DNA from: MGBC114079 sp964531385 | Lineage (GTDB): Bacteria > Bacillota > Clostridia > Lachnospirales > CAG-274 | Direction of reading: 5' to 3' | DNA: 10,849 bases | Assembly (NCBI GenBank): GCA_964531385.1 | Contig: CAZHGC010000047.1 | Location: 1-10,849 of the forward strand | In this document: positions 1 to 7,223 of the stretch, piece after piece | Layout of the letters: each line of letters starts with the position of its first letter | How positions within the stretch are numbered: position 1 is the stretch's first letter | Made by a program: the position numbers and the translations under genes | Notes under the pieces: model-generated | What the model saw: only the letters and a program-made list of their open reading frames with translations | The model's database searches: none | What the model was told of the DNA's origin: nothing

Positions 1-8
1 CGTGACAT
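1..8 (-). CDS. 5' end of a leftward gene running out of the window (product unknown)
   Basis: Only the start is visible: an ATG at 8-6 followed by TCA and two more bases. It is called because a GGGGG ribosome binding site lies 9 bases upstream (18-22 on the plus strand) and a near-consensus leftward promoter lies about 70 bases upstream. Nothing can be said about the product. If the ATG is spurious, the leader still belongs to something transcribed leftward. Confidence 0.25.
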
Positions 9-13
9 TGATA

Positions 14-55
14 AAATCCCCCTTATATAATCAAAAGACTCAACAAGGGGGATTT
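14..55 (-). promoter_or_regulatory. Leader hairpin that covers the ribosome binding site of the leftward gene
   Basis: Bases 14-24 and 45-55 are perfect 11-bp inverted repeats separated by 20 bases. On the minus strand the second arm is AAGGGGGATTT and contains the purine-rich ribosome binding site for the ATG at 8-6; the first arm, AAATCCCCCTT, is its exact complement. The folded RNA would hide the site, so translation probably needs the hairpin to open. The stem is followed by only three T's, so a terminator is less likely. A thermosensor, a protein-bound operator or a ligand switch are all possible; the sequence alone does not decide. Confidence 0.5.
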
Positions 56-78
56 CAACAGGTATTGTACGTATTTAC

Positions 79-108
79 ATTATACACAACCGGCAATTTA
101 CTTGTCAA
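79..108 (-). promoter_or_regulatory. Leftward housekeeping promoter (TTGACA, 18 bp, TATAAT)
   Basis: On the minus strand a perfect TTGACA (108-103) and a perfect TATAAT (84-79) are separated by 18 bp. Transcription would begin near base 72 and give a leader of about 64 bases carrying the hairpin at 14-55. The insertion sequence remnant begins only about 40 bp upstream of the -35 box, so it landed between this gene and the rightward gene at 976. Confidence 0.7.
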
Positions 109-172
109 CACTTTTTAACAAATTATTCCATTTCATTTTATCAAAGTGTCAATAATTGGTAACACATTTATT

Positions 173-227
173 CTGTCAAGGATAAGGTGGATATTTTGCA
201 ACGCAAAATACTACCTGACCTTGACAG
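173..227. repeat. Long imperfect hairpin in the 3' noncoding part of the IS
   Basis: CTGTCAAGG at 173-181 pairs perfectly with CCTTGACAG at 219-227. Inside it, TATTTTGC (192-199) pairs with GCAAAATA (203-210) across a 3-base loop, and AGGT (185-188) can pair with ACCT (213-216). Together they make a nearly continuous 55-base hairpin downstream of the transposase stop. It has no T tract on either side, so it is not an obvious intrinsic terminator. It could block transcription entering from outside, or be the end of a second nested element. Confidence 0.6.
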
Positions 228-291
228 GCTCAAAATAAACATACTTGTTTTTAGGCGTTCAGCATAAAATACTGAACACCCTTAACCACTC

Positions 292-772
292 TCACATTAC
301 TCCCAAATATTCTGCAACTACTTGGTTTGGGCTTTTCATATTTAGGCAAGTTTTTATATAATTATTTGATTTTTTCTGATAAACCTCAAGCTGTTTCTTT
401 CCGTCTGCAAAATTGTACATTTTCATATATCTGTAGAAACGTTCTTCAACTTGTCTGCTTTGTCGTTCCACTTTTCCGTTATATCTTGGTGTTACAACTC
501 TTATCCTATGATATGTTATTCCATACTCCTTTAAGTTTGTCACACAATAACTTGGCACAAATTTTACATCTACTTGTACTTTTTGACCTATGTATTCTGC
601 TCGCTTATACGGTTTTGATTTTCTGTTTTTCTTTTTCTTTGATTTTTGCGGTTTTAATTTATATACAAATCTTTTGTCTGCTTACTTTAAAATATATCGA
701 CGCTTCTGTTACTGTGTGTCTTTTGAGATATTTAATTATTCGTTGACAAAAATACTTATATTACGATAACAT
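292..772 (-). pseudogene. IS481-like DDE transposase remnant with two internal deletions
   Basis: Reading leftward from an ATG at 772 (AAAGGAG binding site just upstream), the first codons hit a TAA at codon 4. The frame then gives an N-terminal helix-turn-helix segment with KRHTVTEASIYFKVSRQ. After a frame change at about 680 the sequence resumes as KLKPQKSKKKKN..KPYKRAEY, then GQKVQVDVKFVPSYC, which holds the first catalytic Asp of the integrase fold. It then jumps directly to LKEYGITYHRIRVVTPRYNGKVERQ, which holds the catalytic Glu, and runs to the normal C-terminus (TCLNMKSPNQVVAEYLGVM). The stretch between, with the second Asp (normally in a TDNG-type motif), is missing. About 160 codons remain of roughly 340 in the family. 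The last 88 codons are open but inactive. Family placement is from memory of Clostridial IS481 transposases. Confidence 0.8.
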
Positions 773-822
773 ATTTATACAGGGTTCTCCTTTATGATTC
801 TTTTTTGATTTTAACTATTTCA

Positions 823-831
823 ATTATATCA
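823..831 (-). promoter_or_regulatory. Extended -10 promoter of the IS transposase
   Basis: The minus strand reads TGATATAAT here, a perfect TATAAT with the TGn extension. No good -35 box is seen at 17 bp. It lies about 50 bp upstream of the ATG at 772, inside the right IS end, as expected for the element's own promoter. Confidence 0.45.
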
Positions 832-886
832 TATTTTGAACCTTGTTTTTATTTTTTAGTGTTACCTATCTATTATAACCTCAACA

Positions 887-918
887 CAGCTTTTTCAATT
901 ACTTACTTGAAAAAGCTG
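887..918. repeat. 12-bp perfect inverted repeat abutting the IS and overlapping the next promoter
   Basis: CAGCTTTTTCAA (887-898) and TTGAAAAAGCTG (907-918) are exact inverted repeats with an 8-base spacer, followed by TTTATTTG. Shape and tail fit a weak rightward intrinsic terminator. However, the gene to the left is divergent once the IS is ignored, so there may be nothing to terminate. The right arm contains the -35 box of the promoter for the gene at 976, which is also the layout of an operator. It starts at the first base after the inferred IS end. Confidence 0.6.
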
Positions 919-935
919 TTTATTTGTAGTATAAT
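907..935 (+). promoter_or_regulatory. Promoter for the YesL/HD gene pair (TTGAAA, 17 bp, TATAAT)
   Basis: TTGAAA at 907-912 and a perfect TATAAT at 930-935 are 17 bp apart. Transcription would start near 942, about 34 bases before the ATG, with AAGGAGG at 962-968 as ribosome binding site. The -35 box lies inside the right arm of the inverted repeat at 887-918. Confidence 0.75.
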
Positions 936-975
936 ATTTTTAATGAATTTTTCATATATTTAAGGAGGATAATAA

Positions 976-1614
976 ATGAGAGGTTTTTTCAAAATTGACG
1001 GCCCGTTCTTCAAATATGGTACAATTCTTGCGGACGTTATAATTTTGACTTTTTTATGGGCAATATGTTCATGTTTAATCGTTACAATTGGGCTTTCAAC
1101 AACGGCGTTGTTCTATGTTGCAACAAAACAAACATCAAATAAAGAAGGCTACATCACTTCAAATTTTTTTAGAAGCATAAAAGAAAATTTTCTTCAGGGA
1201 ATTATATCAACCGTCATTTTGCTTGTGGCAGGTTTTGTAATTTACGTAAGTATACGATTTGCCGCCGCTGTTCCAAATATGCGAGAAATAATCTTAACTC
1301 TTGATTATATTGCGGCTTTTGAGGTTATAATAATTTCGGTATATATATTCCCGCTTATGGCAAGATTTGATATGAAGCTTATAGAACTTTTCAAAACAGC
1401 ATTCTTTCTTGCAAACAGACATATGGTAACAACAATCTCCTGTTTAATTTTGATTGTTGCAATCTTTTTGCTTTGCATTTTTGTAAATCCTGTTTTCATA
1501 ATTGCCGGAGTTGGTGCCTATGCCTATATTTCATCGTTTATGTTTATGCGTATATTTAAAAAATATTGCCCTGACATAGATGTTGACGAACCGGATTTAT
1601 TCGGGCAAAATTAA
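976..1614 (+). CDS. YesL family (DUF624) integral membrane protein
   Basis: This 212-residue protein is recognised as a YesL/DUF624 family member. The family signature is near the N-terminus: FFKYGTILADVIILTFLWAI, then VTIGLSTTALFYV (residues 36-48), EGYITSNFFRSIKENF (57-72). Hydrophobic stretches at about 17-37, 74-98, 107-127, 151-170 and 172-192 suggest five membrane segments; the tail (193-212) is polar and acidic. Family length is usually 200-220, so it is complete. In Bacillota YesL proteins often sit beside carbohydrate ABC transporters and two-component systems, and their biochemical role is unknown. Here there is no such neighbour; an HD-domain gene follows after 45 bases with no promoter or terminator seen between, so the two are probably co-transcribed. 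The start is set by AAGGAGG seven bases upstream. Confidence 0.85.
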   Translation: MRGFFKIDGPFFKYGTILADVIILTFLWAICSCLIVTIGLSTTALFYVATKQTSNKEGYITSNFFRSIKENFLQGIISTVILLVAGFVIYVSIRFAAAVPNMREIILTLDYIAAFEVIIISVYIFPLMARFDMKLIELFKTAFFLANRHMVTTISCLILIVAIFLLCIFVNPVFIIAGVGAYAYISSFMFMRIFKKYCPDIDVDEPDLFGQN

Positions 1615-1659
1615 TTGCTTTGTTGAGCTTGAACAAAAATATTTTAAAGGAGTTTTTTT

Positions 1660-2202
1660 ATGACAAAAAAGGCAATTTGTTCAAAAGTTAAACTTGATGA
1701 CTCAGAAAACAAAATTGCAAAAGAATTTATCGGGTGTGTTGATGAGCTTTTAAAATCCGAAAATGTAAAAGAACTTGATAATTTTTCACAACACTTAAAT
1801 ACAAGTAGGCTTCAACATTCAATAAACGTTGCATATTACAGTTATCTCATTTGCAAATACCTTAAATTTGACTATAGGTCGGCAGCGAGAGCAGGTCTTC
1901 TCCACGATTTGTATTTATACAACCGGCACATTCAAAAGCCAAAACAATCACACACGCTATACCACCCCAAAGAGGCTTTAAAAAATGCAAAAGAAATAGC
2001 CAATCTTAACAAAATCGAAGAAGACGCAATTTTAAAGCATATGTGGCCTTTATGTAAAGGTATGCCAAAATATAAAGAAACCGTCGTTGTCACATTTGCG
2101 GACAAATATTGTGCCACTGCTGAATTTATAAAGCAAATTAATGGTTCAATCAAGCATAAATACTTAACTGCAAAAGAAAAATGGTATTCCGAAGTTTCTT
2201 AA
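1660..2202 (+). CDS. HD-domain phosphohydrolase
   Basis: This 180-residue protein has the core of the HD superfamily of metal-dependent phosphohydrolases. H53 is in LQHSINVAYYSYLICKYL, the H82-D83 doublet is in AARAGLLHDLYLYN, and D147 is in VVVTFADKYCATAEF. Further His residues that often line the metal site are H102 (YHPKEAL) and H127 (ILKHMWPL). The arrangement H...HD...D predicts one or two divalent metals and hydrolysis of a phosphate ester, probably a nucleotide. The true substrate is unknown, and I see no GGDEF, RelA or HD-GYP features. It is cytoplasmic, with no signal peptide. It follows the YesL-like gene by 45 bases with an AAAGGAG site before the ATG, and a strong hairpin terminator follows the stop. 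The family is common in Clostridia as a single-domain protein of this size. Confidence 0.85.
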   Translation: MTKKAICSKVKLDDSENKIAKEFIGCVDELLKSENVKELDNFSQHLNTSRLQHSINVAYYSYLICKYLKFDYRSAARAGLLHDLYLYNRHIQKPKQSHTLYHPKEALKNAKEIANLNKIEEDAILKHMWPLCKGMPKYKETVVVTFADKYCATAEFIKQINGSIKHKYLTAKEKWYSEVS

Positions 2203-2210
2203 AAACAATT

Positions 2211-2255
2211 AAAGGGTTGTTGAAAAATTTCAAATTTTCAACAACCCTTTTTAAT
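2211..2255. terminator. Bidirectional intrinsic terminator between convergent operons
   Basis: AAAGGGTTGTTGAAAA (2211-2226) pairs perfectly with 2235-2250, a 16-bp stem with an 8-base loop. A run of T's follows on the plus strand. On the minus strand the stem is followed by TTTAATTGTTTTT. It therefore ends the HD gene from the left and the helicase operon from the right; the stops at 2202 and 2275 lie on either side. Confidence 0.9.
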
Positions 2256-2274
2256 ATTCATCATATGCAACTCG

Positions 2275-3876
2275 TTAAAAAATCATATCGCCGTCGATAA
2301 TTTTCGCAAAACTGCTTATTCTCGCAACTCTTGGATAATGTATCCTCGGTTTTCTATCTTTTATTTTCAAAAGCTCAATTTCGAACAAAACCTCGTCCGA
2401 ACCGGTAAAACAAGCATTATACTCATCAACATATTTATAAACAATTTTCTGATTAACATCAAGGTTTAAATCCAAAATAGTCGTAGTTTCGGTTTTCTTT
2501 TCCAATCTCTTCAAATTAGACATAGAAGTATATTCCGAAAACGGGCTCATATTGTAATCAGTGAAAAAACTGTATTCAACGTTATGATAAAATCTCATTT
2601 CATCTGCAATTTCTTTGTGAACATCGCTAAGAGTAGCATCTGCTTCAAACTCAAAAACTTTCCAATAAGATTTGTCTTCCATAAGTTTGACTTTAATTTC
2701 ATAAATTTCTTCACATTCTTGAGGTTTTTCTGAAATTTTAATTCCCTCAAGTTCAACTCCGGAATTAATAACGGCAACAACTGTTTCAATAACATTTTCC
2801 AAAGAAAACCTGTCAAAAATATCAGCATATTCGTCTTTCTTTTTCTCAATATTAAAATAATCATAAGTAATAACAGTTGAATAATAAGTAGAAGAAGGAT
2901 AATATATTGACGGAGAAAATTCAAAATCAATATTGTGTTTTTTCTCTTCCATAAGGTCGTTCATTTTATTGCCAATATCATAAGGATAATGATAAAGAGG
3001 CATAAAAAATTTAAAATAATCACCAAAAGGAATAATAAACCATTTGTCAATTAAAATTCTCAAAAAATAAGCACTTGACAAAACTGCGTCCTCAAACTCG
3101 CCAAGTTCTTTGTCCAAAGACTCTTTTTCATCGTTCCAAAAACTCTCAATATCAACGCCGACCGAATTAAAAATGTCTTTAAAAACGTCATCAACAGAAA
3201 CAGGGTTTTTTATAATTTCCTCAATATATTCATACGAAAAAAATCTTTCATCTTCCGGAAAAAAATTATTCAAGCTTGCACAAGACAAAGAAATTGCTGC
3301 TTTAACCGCATCGTCAAAACATTCCCTTTTGTCTCTTTGAAAAAATGTTTCATAATCGTCCTCAACGCAATAAACTTGTGAATAAATAGAAGGCATTTTT
3401 TTGACAAGCCCAAGTCTTTCTGCGAGATAAAGCAAATATTCAACATACAAAATTTCATCAAACGAAATTTTTTCCAAAACGGAATTAATTTCATCGGTAA
3501 CAACAAGCCCCTCCGATTCAAAACTAATGACAGGGCAGTTACTTAAAAAAATATTTAAATCTACAATAATCGGGTGCTCATCAACGCTGTATTTTATAAT
3601 GCCTTCTTCAAAACCGCAAAATTTCAACTTTGATTTAGTTTTAATAAATGGAACAAAATATTCATTTTCGCAAAATCGTTCGTTAAGTCTATGAACAATA
3701 TGAGCCGGTGTAAGAACATTTTCATTAAAAAATGAAGAATAATACCATTTTCGATAAATTGAATTATAATGTTTTAAAATAATTGATTTTCCTTGTTTTC
3801 TAATTTGCGAATATTCATTTGCAAAATCTCTTTCAAAAAACTCGCAAATTTTCAAAATCTCTTTTTCAAAATCCAT
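2275..3876 (-). CDS. Helicase-partner protein with C-terminal pRiA4b ORF-3-like domain
   Basis: This is a 533-residue acidic, aromatic-rich protein with no signal peptide or membrane segment. Residues about 391-515 resemble the plasmid pRiA4b ORF-3 family. They start YEIKVKLMEDKSYWKVFEFE, then ADATLSDVHKEIADEM (412-427), and later have a DLNLDVNQKIVYKYVDEYN strand region and a YPRV end (514-517). The family's conserved Trp (W405) and the Leu-x-x-(Val/Leu)-His-x-x-Ile helix (416-423) are present; the loop between is longer than usual. Residues 1-390 I do not recognise: predicted mostly helical, with an internal acidic segment (245-265). The ATG follows GAGGGGG by 10 bases and lies 23 bases after the helicase stop, so the two are almost certainly one operon. 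No catalytic motif is visible; a binding or adaptor role for the helicase is an inference. The domain call is from remembered consensus only. Confidence 0.6.
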   Translation of the reverse strand: MDFEKEILKICEFFERDFANEYSQIRKQGKSIILKHYNSIYRKWYYSSFFNENVLTPAHIVHRLNERFCENEYFVPFIKTKSKLKFCGFEEGIIKYSVDEHPIIVDLNIFLSNCPVISFESEGLVVTDEINSVLEKISFDEILYVEYLLYLAERLGLVKKMPSIYSQVYCVEDDYETFFQRDKRECFDDAVKAAISLSCASLNNFFPEDERFFSYEYIEEIIKNPVSVDDVFKDIFNSVGVDIESFWNDEKESLDKELGEFEDAVLSSAYFLRILIDKWFIIPFGDYFKFFMPLYHYPYDIGNKMNDLMEEKKHNIDFEFSPSIYYPSSTYYSTVITYDYFNIEKKKDEYADIFDRFSLENVIETVVAVINSGVELEGIKISEKPQECEEIYEIKVKLMEDKSYWKVFEFEADATLSDVHKEIADEMRFYHNVEYSFFTDYNMSPFSEYTSMSNLKRLEKKTETTTILDLNLDVNQKIVYKYVDEYNACFTGSDEVLFEIELLKIKDRKPRIHYPRVARISSFAKIIDGDMIF

Positions 3877-3899
3877 TTTCTGACCGCCCCCTCGATTAA

Positions 3900-6800
3900 C
3901 TATTCTTTAAAAATGTCCAAAATTTCTTCTTTGGTCATTTTCCCAATTCCCATTTCATCACTATCCGAAATAACCGATTTAATCAACTCTTTCTTTTTTT
4001 CCTGCAAAGCAATAATTTTTTCTTCAATGCTGTTTTTTGCAACAAGATAAAACACTTGAACATTTTTAATTTGACCAAATCGATAAGCCCTGTCAGAAGC
4101 CTGCTCCATAACAGCCGGATTCCACCAAGGGTCAAAATGTATAACAACGTCTGCTCCAATAAGATTAAGCCCTGTTCCGCCGGCTTTAAGCGATATAAGA
4201 AAAACTTCTTTTTCGCCGAAATTAAACCGATTTGTCATATCAATTCTGTCCTCAGAAGAAGTTTTTCCGTCAAGATAAAAAAACGAAATTTCTTCTTTTT
4301 GAAGTTCGTCTTTTATAATATTTAACATCGATGCAAATTGTGAAAATAATAAAATTCTATGCCCCGAAGCCAAAATATTCCTAATTGTTTCAACGGCAAT
4401 TTCAAGCTTTCCGCTTCCGCCGTCATATTCTTCAACAAACAGCGAGGGGTGACAACAAAGTTGCCTAAGCCTCGTAATATAAGATAAAATTTTAATTTTT
4501 TCTTTTTCAAATTCACCAAGAGAAATAAATTGTTCAATGTTATTTTTTGCTTTAATAAAATTTGCGTTATAAAGCTTTCTTTGCTTTTCTTCCATATCAC
4601 AATATAAAATAATTTCCGATTTTTCGGGAAGTTCTGTTAAAACATCTTTTTTTATTCTTCTCAAAATAAACGGCTTTATCTTTTTTCTAAGTCGTTCAAA
4701 AACAGATGTATCATTATATTTAACAATAGGATTTTCAAACATCTTTTGAAAATGCCTTTTGTTTCCCAAATATCCCGGCATAATAAAATCAAATATAGAC
4801 CAAAGTTCGGAAAGAGAATTTTCAATCGGTGTTCCCGTAAGGGCAAATCTAACGTCTCCCATAAGCATTTTAACAGTCTTTGCATTTTGTGTAAAGGCAT
4901 TTTTAATATTTTGTGCCTCATCAACAACAATAAATTTAAAATAAAAATCCGAATAACAATCAATGTCTCTTTTCAAAATATCATACGTTGTAATAAAAAC
5001 GCCTTTAAAATCTTTTTTTGAAAGAATTTCTTTTCTAAGCTTGGGAGTTCCGGCAACGACAACACTTTCAACTGAAGGTGCAAATTTTTCAAATTCGCTT
5101 TTCCAATTATAAATAAGCGAAGACGGGCAAATGATAATTGTTGGCAATTCAGTTGGTTGTGCCAAAATAACGGAAATCATTTGGAGTGTTTTTCCAAGTC
5201 CCATATCATCAGCCAAAATCCCGCCAAAATTCAATGTTGTCAAAGCTTCAAGCCAGCAAAAACCTTTTTTCTGATAATCTCTCAAAATCCCGTCAAGAGA
5301 TTTTGGAATAACAAATTCGTGATTTTCAGCCATTTTAAATTTTTTGATTATTTCGTCAAAAACATCATTTGTTTCAATGTTGTATTTTCCTTTTGTAACA
5401 ATTTCATTAAGATAAATTGCATTGTAAACAGGCATAACAATTTTATTTTCGCCTTTAAGTTCATCTTTTGAAAAACCAAATCCGTCAATAATGTCCAAAA
5501 CCGGTTCAAGAGAACTGTTTTGGAAATCTATAAAACTACCGTCTTTAAGTCGGAAATATTTCTTTTTAATTCTGTAAGCGTTTATAATGTCATCAATTTC
5601 ATCAAAATTAAAATCTTCCAAATCGAAATTAATTTCTAAAAGTCCGCCATTAACATTAACCGACCGTAATGTATTTTTATACACTTTAACTTTATTCTTT
5701 TTAAATTCGTCTGTAACAAAAACTTCTCCAATTTTTTTTAATTCTTCAGCTTTACCATTGTAAAACTCAAAAATTTTTTCTTCGTCAGATATAGTGTAGA
5801 ACATTCCGTAAAAATATTCAAATCCAAATTCAAAAAGCTTTTCTTCAATTTTGTTTTCAAAAAATAAATTGAAAACGTTAATTTTGTCATAGTCTGCAAC
5901 AAGTTCAAGCAAAATTTTCTTTTTGTCGCAATCCAAATAAAATTCAAAATGCGGCTCGGAAATATTCAAAATTTCATATGCTTCGTCTTTGTTTTTCAAA
6001 ACATTTTGCTTTTCCAAAACAGCCAAAATTTTATTAATAAATTTTTCATTATAATCAAAAGGGAATTTCATTTCATAACTGTTTATAAAAACAAAAGCTT
6101 CGTTAATTGCTTTAATAACGTCAAATCGCTCTTTTGGAACTCTAAAAAGTTTTTCATTTTCAAGAATATAACCGTAATTAATCCCCTCAATTAATTTTAA
6201 ATCTTTTTCTTCGCCAACCAACTTAAAATTACTTTTGTCTTTTTTCAAATAAAGTGAATAATCAAAATAATCATCAGTAAATTTAAGATTAAACTTCTGC
6301 TTTCCGTCTTCACTTTCCAAATCAATTATCCCGATAATTTCTTTATCACAAACAATATCAAAAAAATCGTCAATTCCATGTCTGCTCAAAACAAAATTTT
6401 CATCATCAAAAACAATTTTCTCATCTTTGGAAAAATCATTGTAATTTTGAATTTGTTTTTTAATAAAATCGATGTATATATATGCTTCTTCGGTAAACTC
6501 CTGCTTTCTAAAAGATTTATCGCAATTTTTGACAACATCATTTTTTTCGAAGTTACGCACAAATTCATATATATTTTGAATTTTAACATAATTGCTCTTG
6601 CCTATGTAAAAATCAATACAACATTTATTGTCCTCAATAAATCTAAAAATAGTTCTAATAGCAACATTTTTCTTAACTCTCAAATTTTTATATTTAAAAT
6701 TAACTTTTTCAAAATCATCTAAAATTTTATTAAATGCAGTAATACCGTCAATTTCAAAAACTTCATCTTTTATAATTGTATCCGAATTTAAAATGCAAAA

Positions 6801-7064
6801 CAAAAGTGCCGCAATGTGTCTGCATTTTTCAGAACAGCAAGTACAAACCGTTTTCTCAATATTTCCATTATCGTCAAAATATGCTTTTGCTAAATATTTT
6901 TTACCTCTTTCTCCGTCAACCTCAGCAGAGACAATTTTTTCATAAAAATCAGTATTCTTAATATTATAAACTTTCCCGTTCTCAAAATCTTTTTTCCCGT
7001 CAATAAAAATTTCGCCGTATAAAATATAATCTCTTATTATATACTCGCTTATATTGTAATTCAT
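3900..7064 (-). CDS. SWIM zinc-finger SNF2-family DEAD/DEAH helicase
   Basis: A 1054-residue cytoplasmic ATPase of the SNF2 family, which translocates on double-stranded DNA. A SWIM zinc finger, C74-x-C76-x4-C81-x-H83 followed by IAALLF, is near the N-terminus. About 200-560 fits the bacterial SNF2-associated region. The motor holds the Q motif LRDYQKKGF (594-602), Walker A DDMGLGKT (619-626, K625), Walker B DEAQ (715-718), LTGTP (742-746), motif IV LLFSQF (905-910), AGGTGLNL (961-968) and motif VI QASDRAYRFGQ (988-998). All motor motifs are intact and length matches SWIM-SNF2 proteins of Bacillota (1000-1100). The start has a weak GGGG site 9 bases upstream and a promoter candidate at 7102-7130. 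It is followed after 23 bases by the pRiA4b-like gene. Relatives in bacteria are mostly uncharacterised; roles in nucleoid or transcription remodelling are suggested, and some SNF2 proteins act in phage defence, but no other defence gene is here. Confidence 0.92.
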   Translation of the reverse strand: MNYNISEYIIRDYILYGEIFIDGKKDFENGKVYNIKNTDFYEKIVSAEVDGERGKKYLAKAYFDDNGNIEKTVCTCCSEKCRHIAALLFCILNSDTIIKDEVFEIDGITAFNKILDDFEKVNFKYKNLRVKKNVAIRTIFRFIEDNKCCIDFYIGKSNYVKIQNIYEFVRNFEKNDVVKNCDKSFRKQEFTEEAYIYIDFIKKQIQNYNDFSKDEKIVFDDENFVLSRHGIDDFFDIVCDKEIIGIIDLESEDGKQKFNLKFTDDYFDYSLYLKKDKSNFKLVGEEKDLKLIEGINYGYILENEKLFRVPKERFDVIKAINEAFVFINSYEMKFPFDYNEKFINKILAVLEKQNVLKNKDEAYEILNISEPHFEFYLDCDKKKILLELVADYDKINVFNLFFENKIEEKLFEFGFEYFYGMFYTISDEEKIFEFYNGKAEELKKIGEVFVTDEFKKNKVKVYKNTLRSVNVNGGLLEINFDLEDFNFDEIDDIINAYRIKKKYFRLKDGSFIDFQNSSLEPVLDIIDGFGFSKDELKGENKIVMPVYNAIYLNEIVTKGKYNIETNDVFDEIIKKFKMAENHEFVIPKSLDGILRDYQKKGFCWLEALTTLNFGGILADDMGLGKTLQMISVILAQPTELPTIIICPSSLIYNWKSEFEKFAPSVESVVVAGTPKLRKEILSKKDFKGVFITTYDILKRDIDCYSDFYFKFIVVDEAQNIKNAFTQNAKTVKMLMGDVRFALTGTPIENSLSELWSIFDFIMPGYLGNKRHFQKMFENPIVKYNDTSVFERLRKKIKPFILRRIKKDVLTELPEKSEIILYCDMEEKQRKLYNANFIKAKNNIEQFISLGEFEKEKIKILSYITRLRQLCCHPSLFVEEYDGGSGKLEIAVETIRNILASGHRILLFSQFASMLNIIKDELQKEEISFFYLDGKTSSEDRIDMTNRFNFGEKEVFLISLKAGGTGLNLIGADVVIHFDPWWNPAVMEQASDRAYRFGQIKNVQVFYLVAKNSIEEKIIALQEKKKELIKSVISDSDEMGIGKMTKEEILDIFKE

Positions 7065-7101
7065 ATTTCAAAACCCCAAACATAAAATACTTATATATAA
7101 A

Positions 7102-7130
7102 ATAATACACTAAAATTGCCTTTTTGTACA
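7102..7130 (-). promoter_or_regulatory. Candidate promoter of the helicase operon
   Basis: On the minus strand TGTACA (7130-7125) and TATTAT (7107-7102) are 17 bp apart. It starts about 30 bases before the ATG at 7064 and directly follows the terminator at 7146-7190, so the operon needs a promoter in this interval. The -35 box is a poor match. Confidence 0.4.
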
Positions 7131-7145
7131 GAGTTATGATAACAA

Positions 7146-7190
7146 CAAAAAAAGCTGTCAGCAGATAAAACATTAAAAATCGCAACAGCT
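7146..7190 (-). terminator. Leftward intrinsic terminator upstream of the helicase operon
   Basis: On the minus strand AGCTGT (7190-7185) pairs with ACAGCT (7158-7153), with an extension of GC and GAT pairs inside and an AT-rich loop, followed by about seven T's. It separates the helicase operon from the small gene at 7363-7521 (and rbgA), whose transcripts it would end. Confidence 0.7.
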
Positions 7191-7223
7191 CTTCCGATTA
7201 CAATCTAACATTATATGTAAAAA

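Larger units (their letters stand above)
147..886 (-). mobile_element. Decayed IS481-like insertion sequence, approximate limits
   Basis: The element is recognised from the transposase remnant inside it. At the right end the minus strand begins TGTTGAGG and carries GGTAACAC 20 bases in (866-859). At the left end the plus strand begins TGTCAAT and carries the same GGTAACAC 11 bases in (158-165). These look like the two terminal inverted repeats, the left one shortened by about 9 bases. No convincing target-site duplication flanks them, so the limits are inferred. Between the left end and the transposase stop lie two hairpins: the long one at 173-227, and 255-265 paired with 269-279 across a 3-base loop. 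Neither has a T-run typical of a terminator. The element cannot move by itself because its transposase is broken. Confidence 0.5.

Noticed and set aside
327..746. A 139-residue rightward reading frame rich in Leu/Phe/Ser
   Set aside because: It is antisense to the IS transposase remnant, whose conserved motifs are on the other strand, and has no ribosome binding site or domain.
3793..6945. Many rightward reading frames of 80-115 residues opposite the helicase
   Set aside because: They are Phe/Lys/Asn-rich antisense shadows of an AT-rich gene with intact helicase motifs; none has a credible ribosome binding site.
2275..7064. Calling the helicase operon a known defence system such as DISARM
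   Set aside because: No methyltransferase, phospholipase D-like, nuclease or other defence gene is present nearby; an SNF2 motor alone is not enough.
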